Notes: generated by a model not told the origin, from the sequence alone. A stretch of 64,000 bases of DNA from CALCTE01 sp045585835 (GCA_045585835.1 JAZMZG010000012.1:101150-165149); one strand, 5' to 3'. Numbered from the stretch's first letter, positions 8,498 through 17,123 are shown. Numbers and translations are program-made.

Positions 8498-9229
8498 TTA
8501 TAAAAAATTAACAACAAGTGCGGTAACGTTATCTCCGCCGCCGTTTTTAATAGCTTCGGATACAAGCTTTGTTACTGATTTTTGCGGGGTAGGAGAGCTT
8601 ATCATTATTTCAAGTATTCTGTCCTCTGTAACGTAATTGGTCAGTCCGTCGCTGCAGAGCAAGAATTGCCCCGAAGCTTTAGTTAAAATTATGTCGGGAA
8701 GCGCCTTTGCGGCTCCTCCGATTGAGCGCGTAATGATATTTTTATTCGGGTGAGTTTCCGCTTCGCTTTCGGTTATTTCGTTGTTGTCTATAAGCATTTG
8801 TACGTAGGAGTGATCCTTCGTGAGCCTTGTAAGCGTTTCTCCGTCAAGATTGTAGCAACGGCTATCTCCCGCATGTGCAATATACGCCTTATCGTCATAA
8901 GCAACGAGTAGCACGGCAGTTGTACCCATTCCCGCATATTCCGGGTGCTTGGATACAAGCTCTCTTATGCCGTCATCGGCATCGTAAAATGCTTTCTTGA
9001 TCTCGCTTTCACTGTCAAATTCTTCGTCGGGTAAAGCGGCGAAAGCACTTTTGAGCTGTTCGCTGATTATCTTCACCGCCGTTTTACTTGCGATGTTGCC
9101 GGCGGCAGCTCCTCCCATTCCGTCGCAAACTGCGGCAATGAATACGTTACTTTGAAGCTGCAGAGCAAAAAAAGCGTCTTGGTTGGTGCTTCTTACCGGT
9201 CCTGTTTTAGATGAACCGTAAAATTTCAT
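8498..9229 (-). CDS. prpC: PP2C-family protein phosphatase PrpC (Stp)
   Basis: A metal-dependent Ser/Thr phosphatase that reverses PrkC phosphorylation. The 243 residues carry the PP2C blocks RSTNQDAF (11-20 region), VCDGMGGAAAGNIAS, AHAGDSRCY, LTKDHS, and LLCSDGLTNYV with GGGDNVTALVV at the C-terminus, i.e. all the metal-binding aspartates. It is first in the prpC-prkC-hydrolase unit, behind its own TTGACA promoter, and is separated from the upstream rsgA-pepV unit by that promoter. Confidence 0.96.
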   Translation of the reverse strand: MKFYGSSKTGPVRSTNQDAFFALQLQSNVFIAAVCDGMGGAAAGNIASKTAVKIISEQLKSAFAALPDEEFDSESEIKKAFYDADDGIRELVSKHPEYAGMGTTAVLLVAYDDKAYIAHAGDSRCYNLDGETLTRLTKDHSYVQMLIDNNEITESEAETHPNKNIITRSIGGAAKALPDIILTKASGQFLLCSDGLTNYVTEDRILEIMISSPTPQKSVTKLVSEAIKNGGGDNVTALVVNFL

Positions 9230-9289
9230 ATATTGCCTCCTTTACGTCGAAATGGCGGGTAAATATTAACGTGTAAATAATCATTGTAT

Positions 9290-9318
9290 ATTATCCTATT
9301 TTTTACCCAATATGTCAA
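9290..9318 (-). promoter_or_regulatory. Promoter of prpC-prkC
   Basis: Minus strand: TTGACA (9313-9318), 17-bp spacer, GATAAT (9290-9295), about 60 nt before the prpC start. Confidence 0.75.
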
Positions 9319-9355
9319 GTTTTTTAACGGAAAAACAGCAAAAAACGTTCAATAT

Positions 9356-10234
9356 TCAATGGTATGTCCGCTTATTCTTTAAAATATTGTAAAATGAAAT
9401 ATAGTTTTCGTATCTGCTCTTGCTTACAGAGCCGTTTTCGTATGCTTCGATAATACCGCAACCGTCCTCGTTTGTATGCGTGCAGTCGGTATATCTGCAC
9501 TTTTTAAGGGGCTCTCTGAATTCGGGAAAACTGCCCGCAAGCTCTTCGAGCTTCAAAAAATCGAATTTTTCAAAATCTATCATGGCAAATCCGGGCGTAT
9601 CCGCAAAATAGCCGCCTTCGACTTCGAATAACTCCACGGTTCTTGTCGTATGCTTGCCTCGGTCGCTCTTGTCGCTTAAATCTCCGACGGTTAGGTGCAG
9701 ATTTGGAAAAAGTGCGTTCATAAGACTGCTTTTACCGACACCCGAAGCTCCCGCAAAGGCACATATACCGCTTATTTCGCCTTTTATGGCGTCTATACCC
9801 GTGCTCTCTTTTGCGCATACGTCGAATATCTTTATCGACGCCTTTTCGTAAATTTGTCTTATTTCCTTGCTTGATTTAATGTCGGTTTTATTTATAACGA
9901 TTATCGGCTCTATACCTTTTGCAAATGCGGCACAGGTGATCTTATCAAGCGTTTCAAAGGAAGGGAGAGGAGAAGCGGTGGCTACTACGATAAAGAGCTT
10001 ATCGAGGTTTGCCATGGGTGGCCTTATAAGAAAATTCTTTCTTTCGCAGACCTCGTTTATGACCGCTTTTCCGTTTGCTTGTTTTTCAAAAATAACCTTG
10101 TCGCCCGCAAGCGGAAGCGAGCTTTTATGTTTGAGCAAACCTCTTACGGCGCAGCTGACTTTTTCACCGCTTTCGGTTAGAACTTCAAAAAGCTCTCCGA
10201 AGCCTTTTATAACAAGTCCCGTTTCTTTCGTCAT
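9356..10234 (-). CDS. rsgA: Ribosome small-subunit biogenesis GTPase RsgA
   Basis: RsgA is a circularly permuted GTPase that checks late 30S maturation. An N-terminal OB fold is followed by the permuted G motifs: NKTD (G4) first, then GASGVGKSS (G1) and DTPGF (G3), and a C-terminal zinc site with CRYTDCTHTNEDGC. ATG 10234 has a GAGG site close upstream and starts 7 bp after pepV ends; the longer GTG reading from 10249 overlaps pepV and lacks a ribosome site. Length about 292 residues, normal for the family. In most Firmicutes rsgA follows prkC; here it precedes prpC. Confidence 0.95.
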   Translation of the reverse strand: MTKETGLVIKGFGELFEVLTESGEKVSCAVRGLLKHKSSLPLAGDKVIFEKQANGKAVINEVCERKNFLIRPPMANLDKLFIVVATASPLPSFETLDKITCAAFAKGIEPIIVINKTDIKSSKEIRQIYEKASIKIFDVCAKESTGIDAIKGEISGICAFAGASGVGKSSLMNALFPNLHLTVGDLSDKSDRGKHTTRTVELFEVEGGYFADTPGFAMIDFEKFDFLKLEELAGSFPEFREPLKKCRYTDCTHTNEDGCGIIEAYENGSVSKSRYENYISFYNILKNKRTYH

Positions 10235-10241
10235 TTTAACC

Positions 10242-11648
10242 TCATTCACACATTTGTACTATAACGAGAGCGAATATTTTAGCCGCACTAAGCAGGTCAT
10301 CAATATTTGCCCTCTCGTTTGCGCCGTGCAGATTAGATTGAAAATCGGGGCGCGATGCACCGAAAGCAACTCCGCCTTCAATATTGTGAACGTACGTACC
10401 GCCGCCCATAGAATGACAGGGGCATTCTTCACCCGTAAAGTCCGTATATACCGACTTTAAGGTCTTGATAAATACGCTGTCCTCGGGAGTGTGGTGCGCT
10501 TTACCCATTTCTCCCTCAACCGAGTATCCCTTTTTTGCCATAAGCTTTTCGAATACAATGCGGCAATTTTCGTCGTTTGCGCAAATAGGAGTTCTTGCGT
10601 CAAATCTTCCCCAAACCAAACCGTCGTTTATTTCCAAAAGACTTAACACTACAGTTATGCTTCCCGATATGTCGTCATTTTGATAAATGCCGAGCGTGCG
10701 TCCGTTATCATCTCCAAAAGGAAAAAGAGCGGCAAGCTCGTTTATTTGCTCGTTTATATCGCACTTTGCAAGGGGCAAAAGACTTAACAAATAAAGCAGA
10801 GCGGTTATACCGTTTTTGCCGTCCGATGGCGTTGATGCGTGAGTGGAGCGTCCCTCTGCGTAAACCGACGTTTTGCCCGCATTATATTCAGCAGAAAACG
10901 AAACCCCCGTTTTTTCGGTTGCCTTTTTGATAGCTGAAGTAAGCACATCTTTGTCTATACCCAAAAGTACGGCACTTGCTTTAGCGGGGAGCACGTTTAT
11001 TCTGTAACCTCCCGAAAGACTTTCCACTCTCGGTAATACGTTGCTTTGTACAAGCTTTTTTGTAAAAGTGGGCTTATAGCTTCCTTTTTCGGTATTGAAG
11101 ATAGGGAAGGAGGCGTCGGGCGAAAATGTGGCGGGTGCGGGATCAAAAACCTTATAATAGGCTTCAAGATCAAGCTCCGAGCCGCTTTCTTCATCTCCGC
11201 CTACAATAAGCCTTGCGTTTTTCGAAAGCGGTATATTAAGGTCTTTTACTGCACGCATAGCGTATAAAGCCGCAACTACGGGGCCCTTATCGTCATCAGT
11301 ACCTCTGCCGTATATGCAACCGTCATCTTTTACTGTCGCAACGTAAGGGTCGGTATCCCAACCGTCGCCCTCGCCGACAACGTCGACGTGTCCGAGTATG
11401 TCAAGAGCGCTTTCGTTTGCGTTCATATCGCAGTATGCGGCGAAGTTTTCGAGATTCTCGCTTTTAAAGCCGTAGCGCTCGAACATTTCGACTGCCTTTT
11501 CCATACAGCGCGCGCTGCCTTCACCAAAGGGCATACCGTCTTTCGCCTCGCTTTTAACACTTCTTATGGCGACGAGCTCGGATAAGTCCTCTATAAACTC
11601 ATCTCTTTTGCCGTCAATATATTCGCATATTCTCTGTTTGAAGTCCAT
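10242..11648 (-). CDS. pepV: Sapep/PepV-family M20 dipeptidase
   Basis: A zinc aminoacyl-dipeptidase of peptidase family M20A that cleaves Xaa dipeptides in the cytoplasm. Of 468 residues, the metal ligand blocks are LGHVDVVGEGDGWDTDPY and YGRGTDDDKGP in the first third, GGDEESGSELD next, and HSMGGGTYVHN near the C-terminus. The insertion domain between them has the length seen in PepV. AAGGAG precedes ATG 11648. It is first in a pepV-rsgA unit behind a TTGAAA-N17-TAAAAT promoter with a small palindrome at the start site. Confidence 0.92.
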   Translation of the reverse strand: MDFKQRICEYIDGKRDEFIEDLSELVAIRSVKSEAKDGMPFGEGSARCMEKAVEMFERYGFKSENLENFAAYCDMNANESALDILGHVDVVGEGDGWDTDPYVATVKDDGCIYGRGTDDDKGPVVAALYAMRAVKDLNIPLSKNARLIVGGDEESGSELDLEAYYKVFDPAPATFSPDASFPIFNTEKGSYKPTFTKKLVQSNVLPRVESLSGGYRINVLPAKASAVLLGIDKDVLTSAIKKATEKTGVSFSAEYNAGKTSVYAEGRSTHASTPSDGKNGITALLYLLSLLPLAKCDINEQINELAALFPFGDDNGRTLGIYQNDDISGSITVVLSLLEINDGLVWGRFDARTPICANDENCRIVFEKLMAKKGYSVEGEMGKAHHTPEDSVFIKTLKSVYTDFTGEECPCHSMGGGTYVHNIEGGVAFGASRPDFQSNLHGANERANIDDLLSAAKIFALVIVQMCE

Positions 11649-11669
11649 ATAAAGCTCCTTGCACGTAAA

Positions 11670-11684
11670 ATATTACCGTAATAT
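11670..11684. promoter_or_regulatory. 15-bp palindrome at the pepV transcription start
   Basis: ATATTAC-C-GTAATAT, exact in both arms. It lies 4 bp downstream of the pepV -10 box, where a repressor would block initiation. No regulator can be named. Confidence 0.4.
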
Positions 11685-11688
11685 ATTT

Positions 11689-11717
11689 ATTTTACCATAT
11701 AGTAAGAGTATTTTCAA
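11689..11717 (-). promoter_or_regulatory. Promoter of pepV-rsgA
   Basis: Minus strand: TTGAAA (11712-11717), 17-bp spacer, TAAAAT (11689-11694). Confidence 0.7.
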
Positions 11718-11721
11718 GTTC

Positions 11722-11756
11722 AAAAAAGAAAAATCGGCAGAGGTTTCCTCTGCCGA
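11722..11756 (-). terminator. Terminator of recA-recX
   Basis: The stem CGGCAGAGG with its complement and a TTT loop (11735-11755) is followed on the minus strand by a T-rich tract, directly after the recX stop. Confidence 0.9.
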
Positions 11757-11760
11757 GCGG

Positions 11761-12399
11761 TTATTTTTTGTTAAATCTCAATTTGGAAATTCTTGAATAC
11801 TCATATCCCAAACGGTTAAGTGCGGCAAAGAGCTTATCCTTTCCCGCTTTATCCGAAAGGTCAAGATTTTTAGCCTTTAAAACTGCCATCTCGTACATAT
11901 TCATGTCGAAAAGACAAAGTCCTTTTTCGTCCTTCTCGTAATACTTCAAGATTAACTCGTCAGTTATATCTTTCGCAACGCCGTGACGGAATGTTTCCGC
12001 TTTTATGCGTACGGGGCCGTATTTCTTGATTTCTGCAAGCTCGTATATAAGAGCTTCGGCGTAGCCTTCATCGTTTATGAGCTTCTTTTCTTCAGCAAAG
12101 TCAAGTGCATATTCGATACTTTCGGGCGAAAACCCGTATCTTTGAAGCTTTTTGTGAAAGCCCTGTCGACTGTTACCCGAATATGAAAGCAGCGAGAGAA
12201 GCTTATTTTTGGCTTTTGTACATTCCTCAAGCCGAGAAAGCATATCGTACTGCGAGTCGCTTACCTCACCGCATTTTCTTGCGAAATTCAGATCGTACCA
12301 ATCATAGCTCGAGAGCCTTATACTTTCTGCGTTCGAAAATTTAAGCGTGACGGACTCGCCGTCATCGCTTAAATCTATTTTAATTATCTCTTTTGCCAT
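11761..12399 (-). CDS. recX: Regulatory protein RecX
   Basis: RecX binds RecA filaments and limits recombinase activity. The 212 residues are three-helix RecX repeats, recognisable from SRQGFHKKLQRYGFS, the DDE-like stretch LINDEGYAEALI and KYGPVRIKAETFRHG. An additional N-terminal 60-residue segment is typical of Firmicutes RecX. It starts 3 bp after recA stops, so recA and recX are one unit. Confidence 0.93.
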   Translation of the reverse strand: MAKEIIKIDLSDDGESVTLKFSNAESIRLSSYDWYDLNFARKCGEVSDSQYDMLSRLEECTKAKNKLLSLLSYSGNSRQGFHKKLQRYGFSPESIEYALDFAEEKKLINDEGYAEALIYELAEIKKYGPVRIKAETFRHGVAKDITDELILKYYEKDEKGLCLFDMNMYEMAVLKAKNLDLSDKAGKDKLFAALNRLGYEYSRISKLRFNKK

Positions 12400-12402
12400 T
12401 TA

Positions 12403-13530
12403 TCAAAGATCGTCGGCAGAAATGTCGATGCCGAGTTCAATAGCTGCCTTCGTTCCGTCTACGTCATCATCGTCAAGTACGGTTTTGTCTTCGGGCAAGT
12501 CTATGCTTGAGGAATTGGCTCTTACGAGCTTTTCGATTTCCTCGGCAAGCTCGGGATTGTCGCAGAGGATCTGTCTTGCGTTATCACGTCCTTGACCTAT
12601 TCTCGTTCCGTTATACGAGAACCAAGAACCGCTCTTTTTGATGATATCAAGGGATACCGCAAGGTCAAGAAGCTCGCTTTCCTTGGAGATGCCCTTGCCG
12701 TACATTATATCAAATACCGCAACCTTAAAGGGAGGAGCAACCTTGTTTTTAACTACCTTACATTTCGTTTGGTTGCCGATAACGTTATCACCGTTTTTGA
12801 TCTGCTCGCCGCGTCTTACGTCGATTCTGACGGAAGAGTAGAATTTAAGCGCACGTCCGCCCGTCGTAACTTCGCTGGGGCCGTAGAAAACGCCTACTTT
12901 TTCACGGAGCTGATTTATAAATATAACGACACAGTTGGTCTTTGCGATAGCGCCCGAGAGCTTGCGCAAAGCTTGTGACATAAGGCGCGCCTGCGCACCT
13001 ACGTGGTGATCGCCCATAGCGCCTTCGATCTCCGCTCTGGGAACGAGAGCTGCGACGGAGTCGATTACAACACCTTCGATAGCACCGGAGCATACGAGTG
13101 TTTCCGCAATTTCAAGCGCCTGTTCGCCGTCATCGGGCTGAGCGACCAATAGCTCGTCCGTATTAACACCGATAGCTTTAGCGTATACGGGGTCGAGAGC
13201 ATGCTCTGCATCAATGAAAGCGACCTCGCCACCGCATTTTTGTATCTCTGCCAAAACGTGCAGAGCAAGTGTGGTCTTACCCGAAGATTCGGGACCGTAT
13301 ATTTCGATAATTCTACCCTTGGGAACGCCGCCGATACCGAGGGCAAGGTCGAGGGAGAGAGAGCCGGTGGAAACCGCACTGACGTTCATCGTATTATTTG
13401 AGCCGAGCCTCATGATCGAGCCGGCACCGAAGCGCTTTTCTATCTGTGCGATAGACGTTTTAAGAGCCTGCTTTTTTTCTTCGGCAGTGCCGCCCGCTCT
13501 TGCGGTAGATGCAACTTTCTTTTCAGCCAT
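12403..13530 (-). CDS. recA: Recombinase RecA
   Basis: RecA is the ATP-dependent strand-exchange protein and SOS co-protease. The 375 residues have Walker A GPESSGKT (79-86), Walker B VVIDSVAAL, the loop L1/L2 segments (MGDHHVGAQARLMSQALRK, INQLREKVG) and an acidic C-terminal tail ending in DDVDG and ISADDL. The N-terminus has an Ala/Glu/Lys stretch ahead of the first conserved helix. A GGAGG site precedes the ATG. Its promoter carries a LexA-like palindrome at the start site. Confidence 0.99.
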   Translation of the reverse strand: MAEKKVASTARAGGTAEEKKQALKTSIAQIEKRFGAGSIMRLGSNNTMNVSAVSTGSLSLDLALGIGGVPKGRIIEIYGPESSGKTTLALHVLAEIQKCGGEVAFIDAEHALDPVYAKAIGVNTDELLVAQPDDGEQALEIAETLVCSGAIEGVVIDSVAALVPRAEIEGAMGDHHVGAQARLMSQALRKLSGAIAKTNCVVIFINQLREKVGVFYGPSEVTTGGRALKFYSSVRIDVRRGEQIKNGDNVIGNQTKCKVVKNKVAPPFKVAVFDIMYGKGISKESELLDLAVSLDIIKKSGSWFSYNGTRIGQGRDNARQILCDNPELAEEIEKLVRANSSSIDLPEDKTVLDDDDVDGTKAAIELGIDISADDL

Positions 13531-13549
13531 TTTAAAAATCCTCCTAAAG

Positions 13550-13563
13550 CAAACAAATGTTTG
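13550..13563. promoter_or_regulatory. SOS-box-like LexA operator of recA
   Basis: CAAAC-AAAT-GTTTG has perfect 5-bp arms around AAAT and keeps the AAC-N4-GTT core of the Gram-positive LexA box (consensus CGAACRNRYGTTYC). It begins about 8 bp beyond the recA -10 and covers the start region, so binding would repress. Confidence 0.6.
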
Positions 13564-13571
13564 TTTTCTAT

Positions 13572-13600
13572 ATTATAACTTATTTTTCTATTCGTTGCAA
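13572..13600 (-). promoter_or_regulatory. Promoter of recA-recX
   Basis: Minus strand: TTGCAA (13595-13600), 17-bp spacer, TATAAT (13572-13577). Confidence 0.8.
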
Positions 13601-13744
13601 GAGTTTTTTATAAATAAGTAAAAATATATATCAATATGTAAGTGCATTGTCCCATAAACTACCCTTTGTGTTTTGACGGGGAGATATTTCACGGAAAAAA
13701 TACCTTAAATTACAGATTATATGAGTATTATTGAAAAATATGTA

Positions 13745-13773
13745 TTGCAATTTGGAATATTTTATGGTAAAAT
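13745..13773 (+). promoter_or_regulatory. Promoter of efp
   Basis: TTGCAA (13745-13750), 17-bp spacer, TAAAAT (13768-13773). The stretch 13601-13744 between this and the recA promoter is AT-rich with no gene seen. Confidence 0.65.
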
Positions 13774-13818
13774 ATAGCGGTAAAATGAATAAAAATATAC
13801 ATTTGGAGGAATAATTTT

Positions 13819-14376
13819 ATGGTAACTGCCGGCGATTTCAGAAACGGCCTCACATTTGATATGGACGGTCAGGTAATGCAGATTGTTGAATTTCAGCACG
13901 TAAAGCCCGGAAAGGGAGCTGCATTCGTACGCACGAAGATCCGTAACGTAATTACGGGAAGCGTTATTGAAAAAACATTCAACCCCACGGAGAAATTCCC
14001 CACAGCTATCGTTGACCGTAAGGAGATGCAATATCTTTACAACGACGGCGAGCTTTGGTACTTTATGGATAACGACACATTTGAACAGCTTCCCATTGAG
14101 GGTGCAAAGCTCGGTGACAACTTCAAGTTTGTCAAAGAGAATATGGACTGCAAGATCATGTCCTATAAGGGCAACGTATTTGCAGTTGAACCCCCCTTGT
14201 TCGTAGAGCTTGAAGTAACCGAAACAGAGCCCGGATTTAAGGGTGACACGGCTACGGGCGCAAGCAAGCCTGCAACGCTTGAGACGGGCGCAATCGTAAA
14301 GGTGCCCCTCTTTATAAACATCGGCGACGTTCTCAAGATCGATACGAGAACGGGTGAATATTTGGAAAGAGCATAA
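13819..14376 (+). CDS. efp: Translation elongation factor P
   Basis: EF-P relieves ribosome stalling at polyproline. The 185 residues show the three-domain EF-P fold: an N-terminal KOW-like domain with the modifiable loop KPGKGAAFVRT (about residue 30-40), then two OB domains ending in LKIDTRTGEYLERA, the family C-terminal signature. GGAGGA lies 8 nt before ATG. The loop Lys is in the position modified in other bacteria; no modifying enzyme is seen here. Confidence 0.97.
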   Translation: MVTAGDFRNGLTFDMDGQVMQIVEFQHVKPGKGAAFVRTKIRNVITGSVIEKTFNPTEKFPTAIVDRKEMQYLYNDGELWYFMDNDTFEQLPIEGAKLGDNFKFVKENMDCKIMSYKGNVFAVEPPLFVELEVTETEPGFKGDTATGASKPATLETGAIVKVPLFINIGDVLKIDTRTGEYLERA

Positions 14377-14409
14377 GCCCAACTTAAATATTAACAGGAG
14401 GAACTTACG

Positions 14410-14811
14410 ATGACACTTACTGAAAAGGTAGCACATCTTAAAGGCGTGATCGAAGGAATGGAGCTTGCTGACGATAAAAATTCCAAGCTCATCAAAGAGA
14501 TCGCAGATATTCTCGAGGATATGGCAATGACCGTTTCCGATCTTGAAGACGATACGGCAACGCTTTATGACTACGTTGACGAGCTTGATCAGGATCTCGG
14601 AGAGGTTGAGGAGTACGTTTACGAAGTAGACGAAGACGACTGCGACTGCTGCGATTGCTGCGACGACGAGGTCGTTGAAGTAACCTGCCCCAAGTGCGGC
14701 GCAACCGTTTTCCTTGATATCGACGACGATGATTTTGACGATATAATCTGCACAGAGTGCGGTGAGCATTTTGATTGCTGCTGCGACTGTGATTGCGACT
14801 GCGAAGACTAA
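14410..14811 (+). CDS. CD1247-like acidic protein with zinc-ribbon and Cys/Asp-rich tail
   Basis: A 133-residue, extremely acidic protein. Residues 1-65 form a helical, probably coiled-coil CD1247-type N-terminal domain. The middle has CDCCDCC, then a zinc ribbon (CPKCG...CTECG), and the last residues alternate Cys and Asp (CCCDCDCDCED). The family is restricted to Clostridia and has no established function. The cysteines should bind zinc or another soft metal (inference). It follows efp by 33 bp with an AGGAGG site, so the two are co-transcribed and end at a shared terminator. Confidence 0.8.
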   Translation: MTLTEKVAHLKGVIEGMELADDKNSKLIKEIADILEDMAMTVSDLEDDTATLYDYVDELDQDLGEVEEYVYEVDEDDCDCCDCCDDEVVEVTCPKCGATVFLDIDDDDFDDIICTECGEHFDCCCDCDCDCED

Positions 14812-14821
14812 TTTAAAGTAA

Positions 14822-14853
14822 AAAGATGTGCGTTAATTTCGCACATCTTTTTT
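14822..14853 (+). terminator. Terminator of the efp operon
   Basis: The stem AAAGATGTGCG with its complement is followed by seven or more T residues. Confidence 0.9.
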
Positions 14854-14860
14854 TGCGTAT

Positions 14861-14895
14861 AAAAAGCTTCGAGTGTTTTAAACTCGGAGCTTTTT
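14861..14895 (-). terminator. Terminator of hppA
   Basis: On the minus strand AAAAAGCTCCGAGT pairs across a short loop with ACTCGAAGCTTTTT, just after the hppA stop. Confidence 0.8.
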
Positions 14896-14900
14896 GATTT

Positions 14901-17003
14901 TTACTTTATGATGTTGTTTTCCAAGAGCTTTGATATTGCGTAAATTATAGGCGCAAGTACCATTGAAACAGTGCTTATGAGCTTGATAAGAATGTTGATC
15001 GAAGGGCCTGCCGTATCCTTAAAGGGATCGCCCACGGTGTCGCCGACGACCGCTGCCTTATGCGACTCTGAACCCTTACCTCCGTTGTTACCTGCTTCGA
15101 TGTATTTCTTAGCGTTATCCCAAGCGCCGCCGGAGTTACTCATCATGATCGCCAAAAGGAAACCGGAAGCCGCAGTACCTGCAAGCAAGCCGATTATGCC
15201 GGAAAATCCTAAGAATCCGCCCACGACGAGGGGGGAGAGTATAGCGATAAGTGCGGGCATAAGCATTTCTTTCTGTGCAGAACTTGTGCAGATCTCAATG
15301 CATTTTGAGTAATCGGGTGAGTTCTTTCCCTCCATTATGCCGGGGATATCCTTAAACTGACGTCTTACTTCCATAACCACCTTAGATGCCGCACGGCCGA
15401 CCGCTTTCATGGCAACGGATGAGAAGAGGAAGGGAAGCATAACGCCGATGAAAAGTCCGATAAGTACCTTGGGATTTAAGAGATTAAGATCGAGCTTTAT
15501 GCTAAACGAGGCCTCTATCGTTGATTTGAAAGCCGCAATAAGAGTTATGGCGGTGAGTGCGGCAGAGCCGATAGCGAAGCCTTTACCTGTGGCTGCCGTC
15601 GTGTTGCCAAGGCTGTCGAGGGCATCTGTGCGATCTCTTACGTATTCCTCTTGACCGGACATAGCGGCGATTCCGCCTGCGTTATCTGCTACGGGGCCGT
15701 ATGCGTCGGTTGCAAGTGTAAGTCCGAGAGTAGAAAGCATACCGACTGCCGCAGCACCTACGCCGAAGAGCCCAAGCTCGGGAGCAGCTATAGAGCCGCC
15801 TGCTAAAATGAAGCTTGCGATTACTGCTGTCGCAACAATGAGGACGGAGCTGAATGTTGAGCTCATTCCCAATGCAAGACCGTCGATTATTACAGTCGCA
15901 CTTCCGGTCTTAGATGAAGCGGAGAGATCCTGCGTGGGCTTATATGTATCGGATGTGTAATGTTCGGTGACGTTTCCTATGATAACGCCTGTTATAAGGC
16001 CGCACATTACGGAACCCCAGATACCCCAAGCGTTCTCTAAATTCAAAATGAACTTAATTATAATGAACGAAACGACTATCATAATGGCGCTTGTCACGTA
16101 AAGTCCTTTTCTCAAAGCTGTAAGCAAGACTTTTTGAGAAGCGTTTTCCTTTGTTCTTATGAAGAATGAACCGATAATTGATGCGAGTATACCTGCGGCG
16201 GCAAGCAAGAAGGGGAACAAAAATCCTTTTTCTTGAAGTCCCGCAAAAAATCCGAGAGAAGCACAGGAGAGGATAGAGCCGACGTACGATTCGTAAAGGT
16301 CAGCGCCCATACCCGCAACGTCGCCTACATTATCTCCTACGTTATCGGCGATTACCGCAGGGTTTCTTATATCGTCTTCGGGTATTCCCGCCTCGACTTT
16401 ACCGCAAAGGTCGGCACCGACATCAGCAGCTTTCGTAAATATACCGCCGCCGACTCTTGCAAAGAGAGCCATCGTACTTGCGCCTATGCCGAAAGTGACC
16501 ATAGTGTTTGCAATTACGTCGCCGCTTGCTTTAAATACGTATTTCAAAAGAACGTACCAAATGCTTATATCGAAAAGACCGAGCCCGACAACGACCATAC
16601 CCATAACCATTCCGCTTGAGAATGCGGTTCTGAGGCCTTTATCAAGGCTGTTTCGAGCTGAAACGACGGTTCTGCAGTTTGACGAGGTAGCAATTCTCAT
16701 TCCGATGTATCCCGCAAGGCCGGAATAGATGCCGCCTGTCAAAAACGCAAAAGGCGTGTACGAGTTTGCGGTCTCGGGGAAAATTAAATTCATCGCTATC
16801 AGAACGATGAATATCACAACAAAGAATATTGCCACAACCGTATACTGCTTTTTCAAGAAAGCATTTGCCGCTTTTTTGATAATGCCGGATATGTCGGTTA
16901 TTTCTTTTTCGCCGGAGTCGGATTTGAGCAATCTTTTTGCCGTTATAAGTGCAAAGAGAAGCGCTATAACGGAAATCGCTATTACTGCGAACATAAGATC
17001 CAT
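14901..17003 (-). CDS. hppA: K+-dependent membrane-bound pyrophosphatase (ion-pumping)
   Basis: Hydrolyses PPi and pumps Na+ or H+ across the membrane. The 700 residues form about 16 transmembrane helices. The substrate site is visible in DVGADLCGKVEAGIPEDD, NPAVIADNVGDNVGD and, near the C-terminus, DTVGDPFKDTAGPS. The loop reads GNTTAAT, with Ala where K+-independent enzymes have Lys, so the K+-dependent class is expected (family knowledge). Na+ versus H+ specificity cannot be fixed by eye. AAGGAG precedes ATG 17003. It pairs functionally with the PPi-type phosphofructokinase and PPDK in this window. Confidence 0.95.
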   Translation of the reverse strand: MDLMFAVIAISVIALLFALITAKRLLKSDSGEKEITDISGIIKKAANAFLKKQYTVVAIFFVVIFIVLIAMNLIFPETANSYTPFAFLTGGIYSGLAGYIGMRIATSSNCRTVVSARNSLDKGLRTAFSSGMVMGMVVVGLGLFDISIWYVLLKYVFKASGDVIANTMVTFGIGASTMALFARVGGGIFTKAADVGADLCGKVEAGIPEDDIRNPAVIADNVGDNVGDVAGMGADLYESYVGSILSCASLGFFAGLQEKGFLFPFLLAAAGILASIIGSFFIRTKENASQKVLLTALRKGLYVTSAIMIVVSFIIIKFILNLENAWGIWGSVMCGLITGVIIGNVTEHYTSDTYKPTQDLSASSKTGSATVIIDGLALGMSSTFSSVLIVATAVIASFILAGGSIAAPELGLFGVGAAAVGMLSTLGLTLATDAYGPVADNAGGIAAMSGQEEYVRDRTDALDSLGNTTAATGKGFAIGSAALTAITLIAAFKSTIEASFSIKLDLNLLNPKVLIGLFIGVMLPFLFSSVAMKAVGRAASKVVMEVRRQFKDIPGIMEGKNSPDYSKCIEICTSSAQKEMLMPALIAILSPLVVGGFLGFSGIIGLLAGTAASGFLLAIMMSNSGGAWDNAKKYIEAGNNGGKGSESHKAAVVGDTVGDPFKDTAGPSINILIKLISTVSMVLAPIIYAISKLLENNIIK

Positions 17004-17028
17004 AATTTGTCTCCTTAAAACTTTTTTT

Positions 17029-17085
17029 GCCGAATGCTTTATTTTTCGGCTTATAAAATGAAAAAAGGCACGTAAATTTATGTGC
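17029..17085 (-). promoter_or_regulatory. hppA leader with two hairpins (attenuator candidate)
   Basis: In the transcript, GCAC-N10-GTGC (17068-17085) is followed at once by CTTTTTTC, a terminator-like layout within about 20 nt of the start. A second hairpin, GCCGAA/TTCGGC (17029-17050), sits just before the ribosome site. Whether they switch is unknown. Confidence 0.4.
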
Positions 17086-17093
17086 TTTTTAAG

Positions 17094-17123
17094 ATATTAA
17101 CATATTATGGCACCTTTTGTCAA
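17094..17123 (-). promoter_or_regulatory. Promoter of hppA
   Basis: Minus strand: TTGACA (17118-17123), 18-bp spacer, TAATAT (17094-17099). Confidence 0.65.

Noticed and set aside
13762..14769. A 335-codon frame antisense to efp and the acidic protein
   Set aside because: The sense genes have ribosome sites, promoter and conserved motifs; the antisense product is low-complexity Leu/Ile/Val/Cys without a family.
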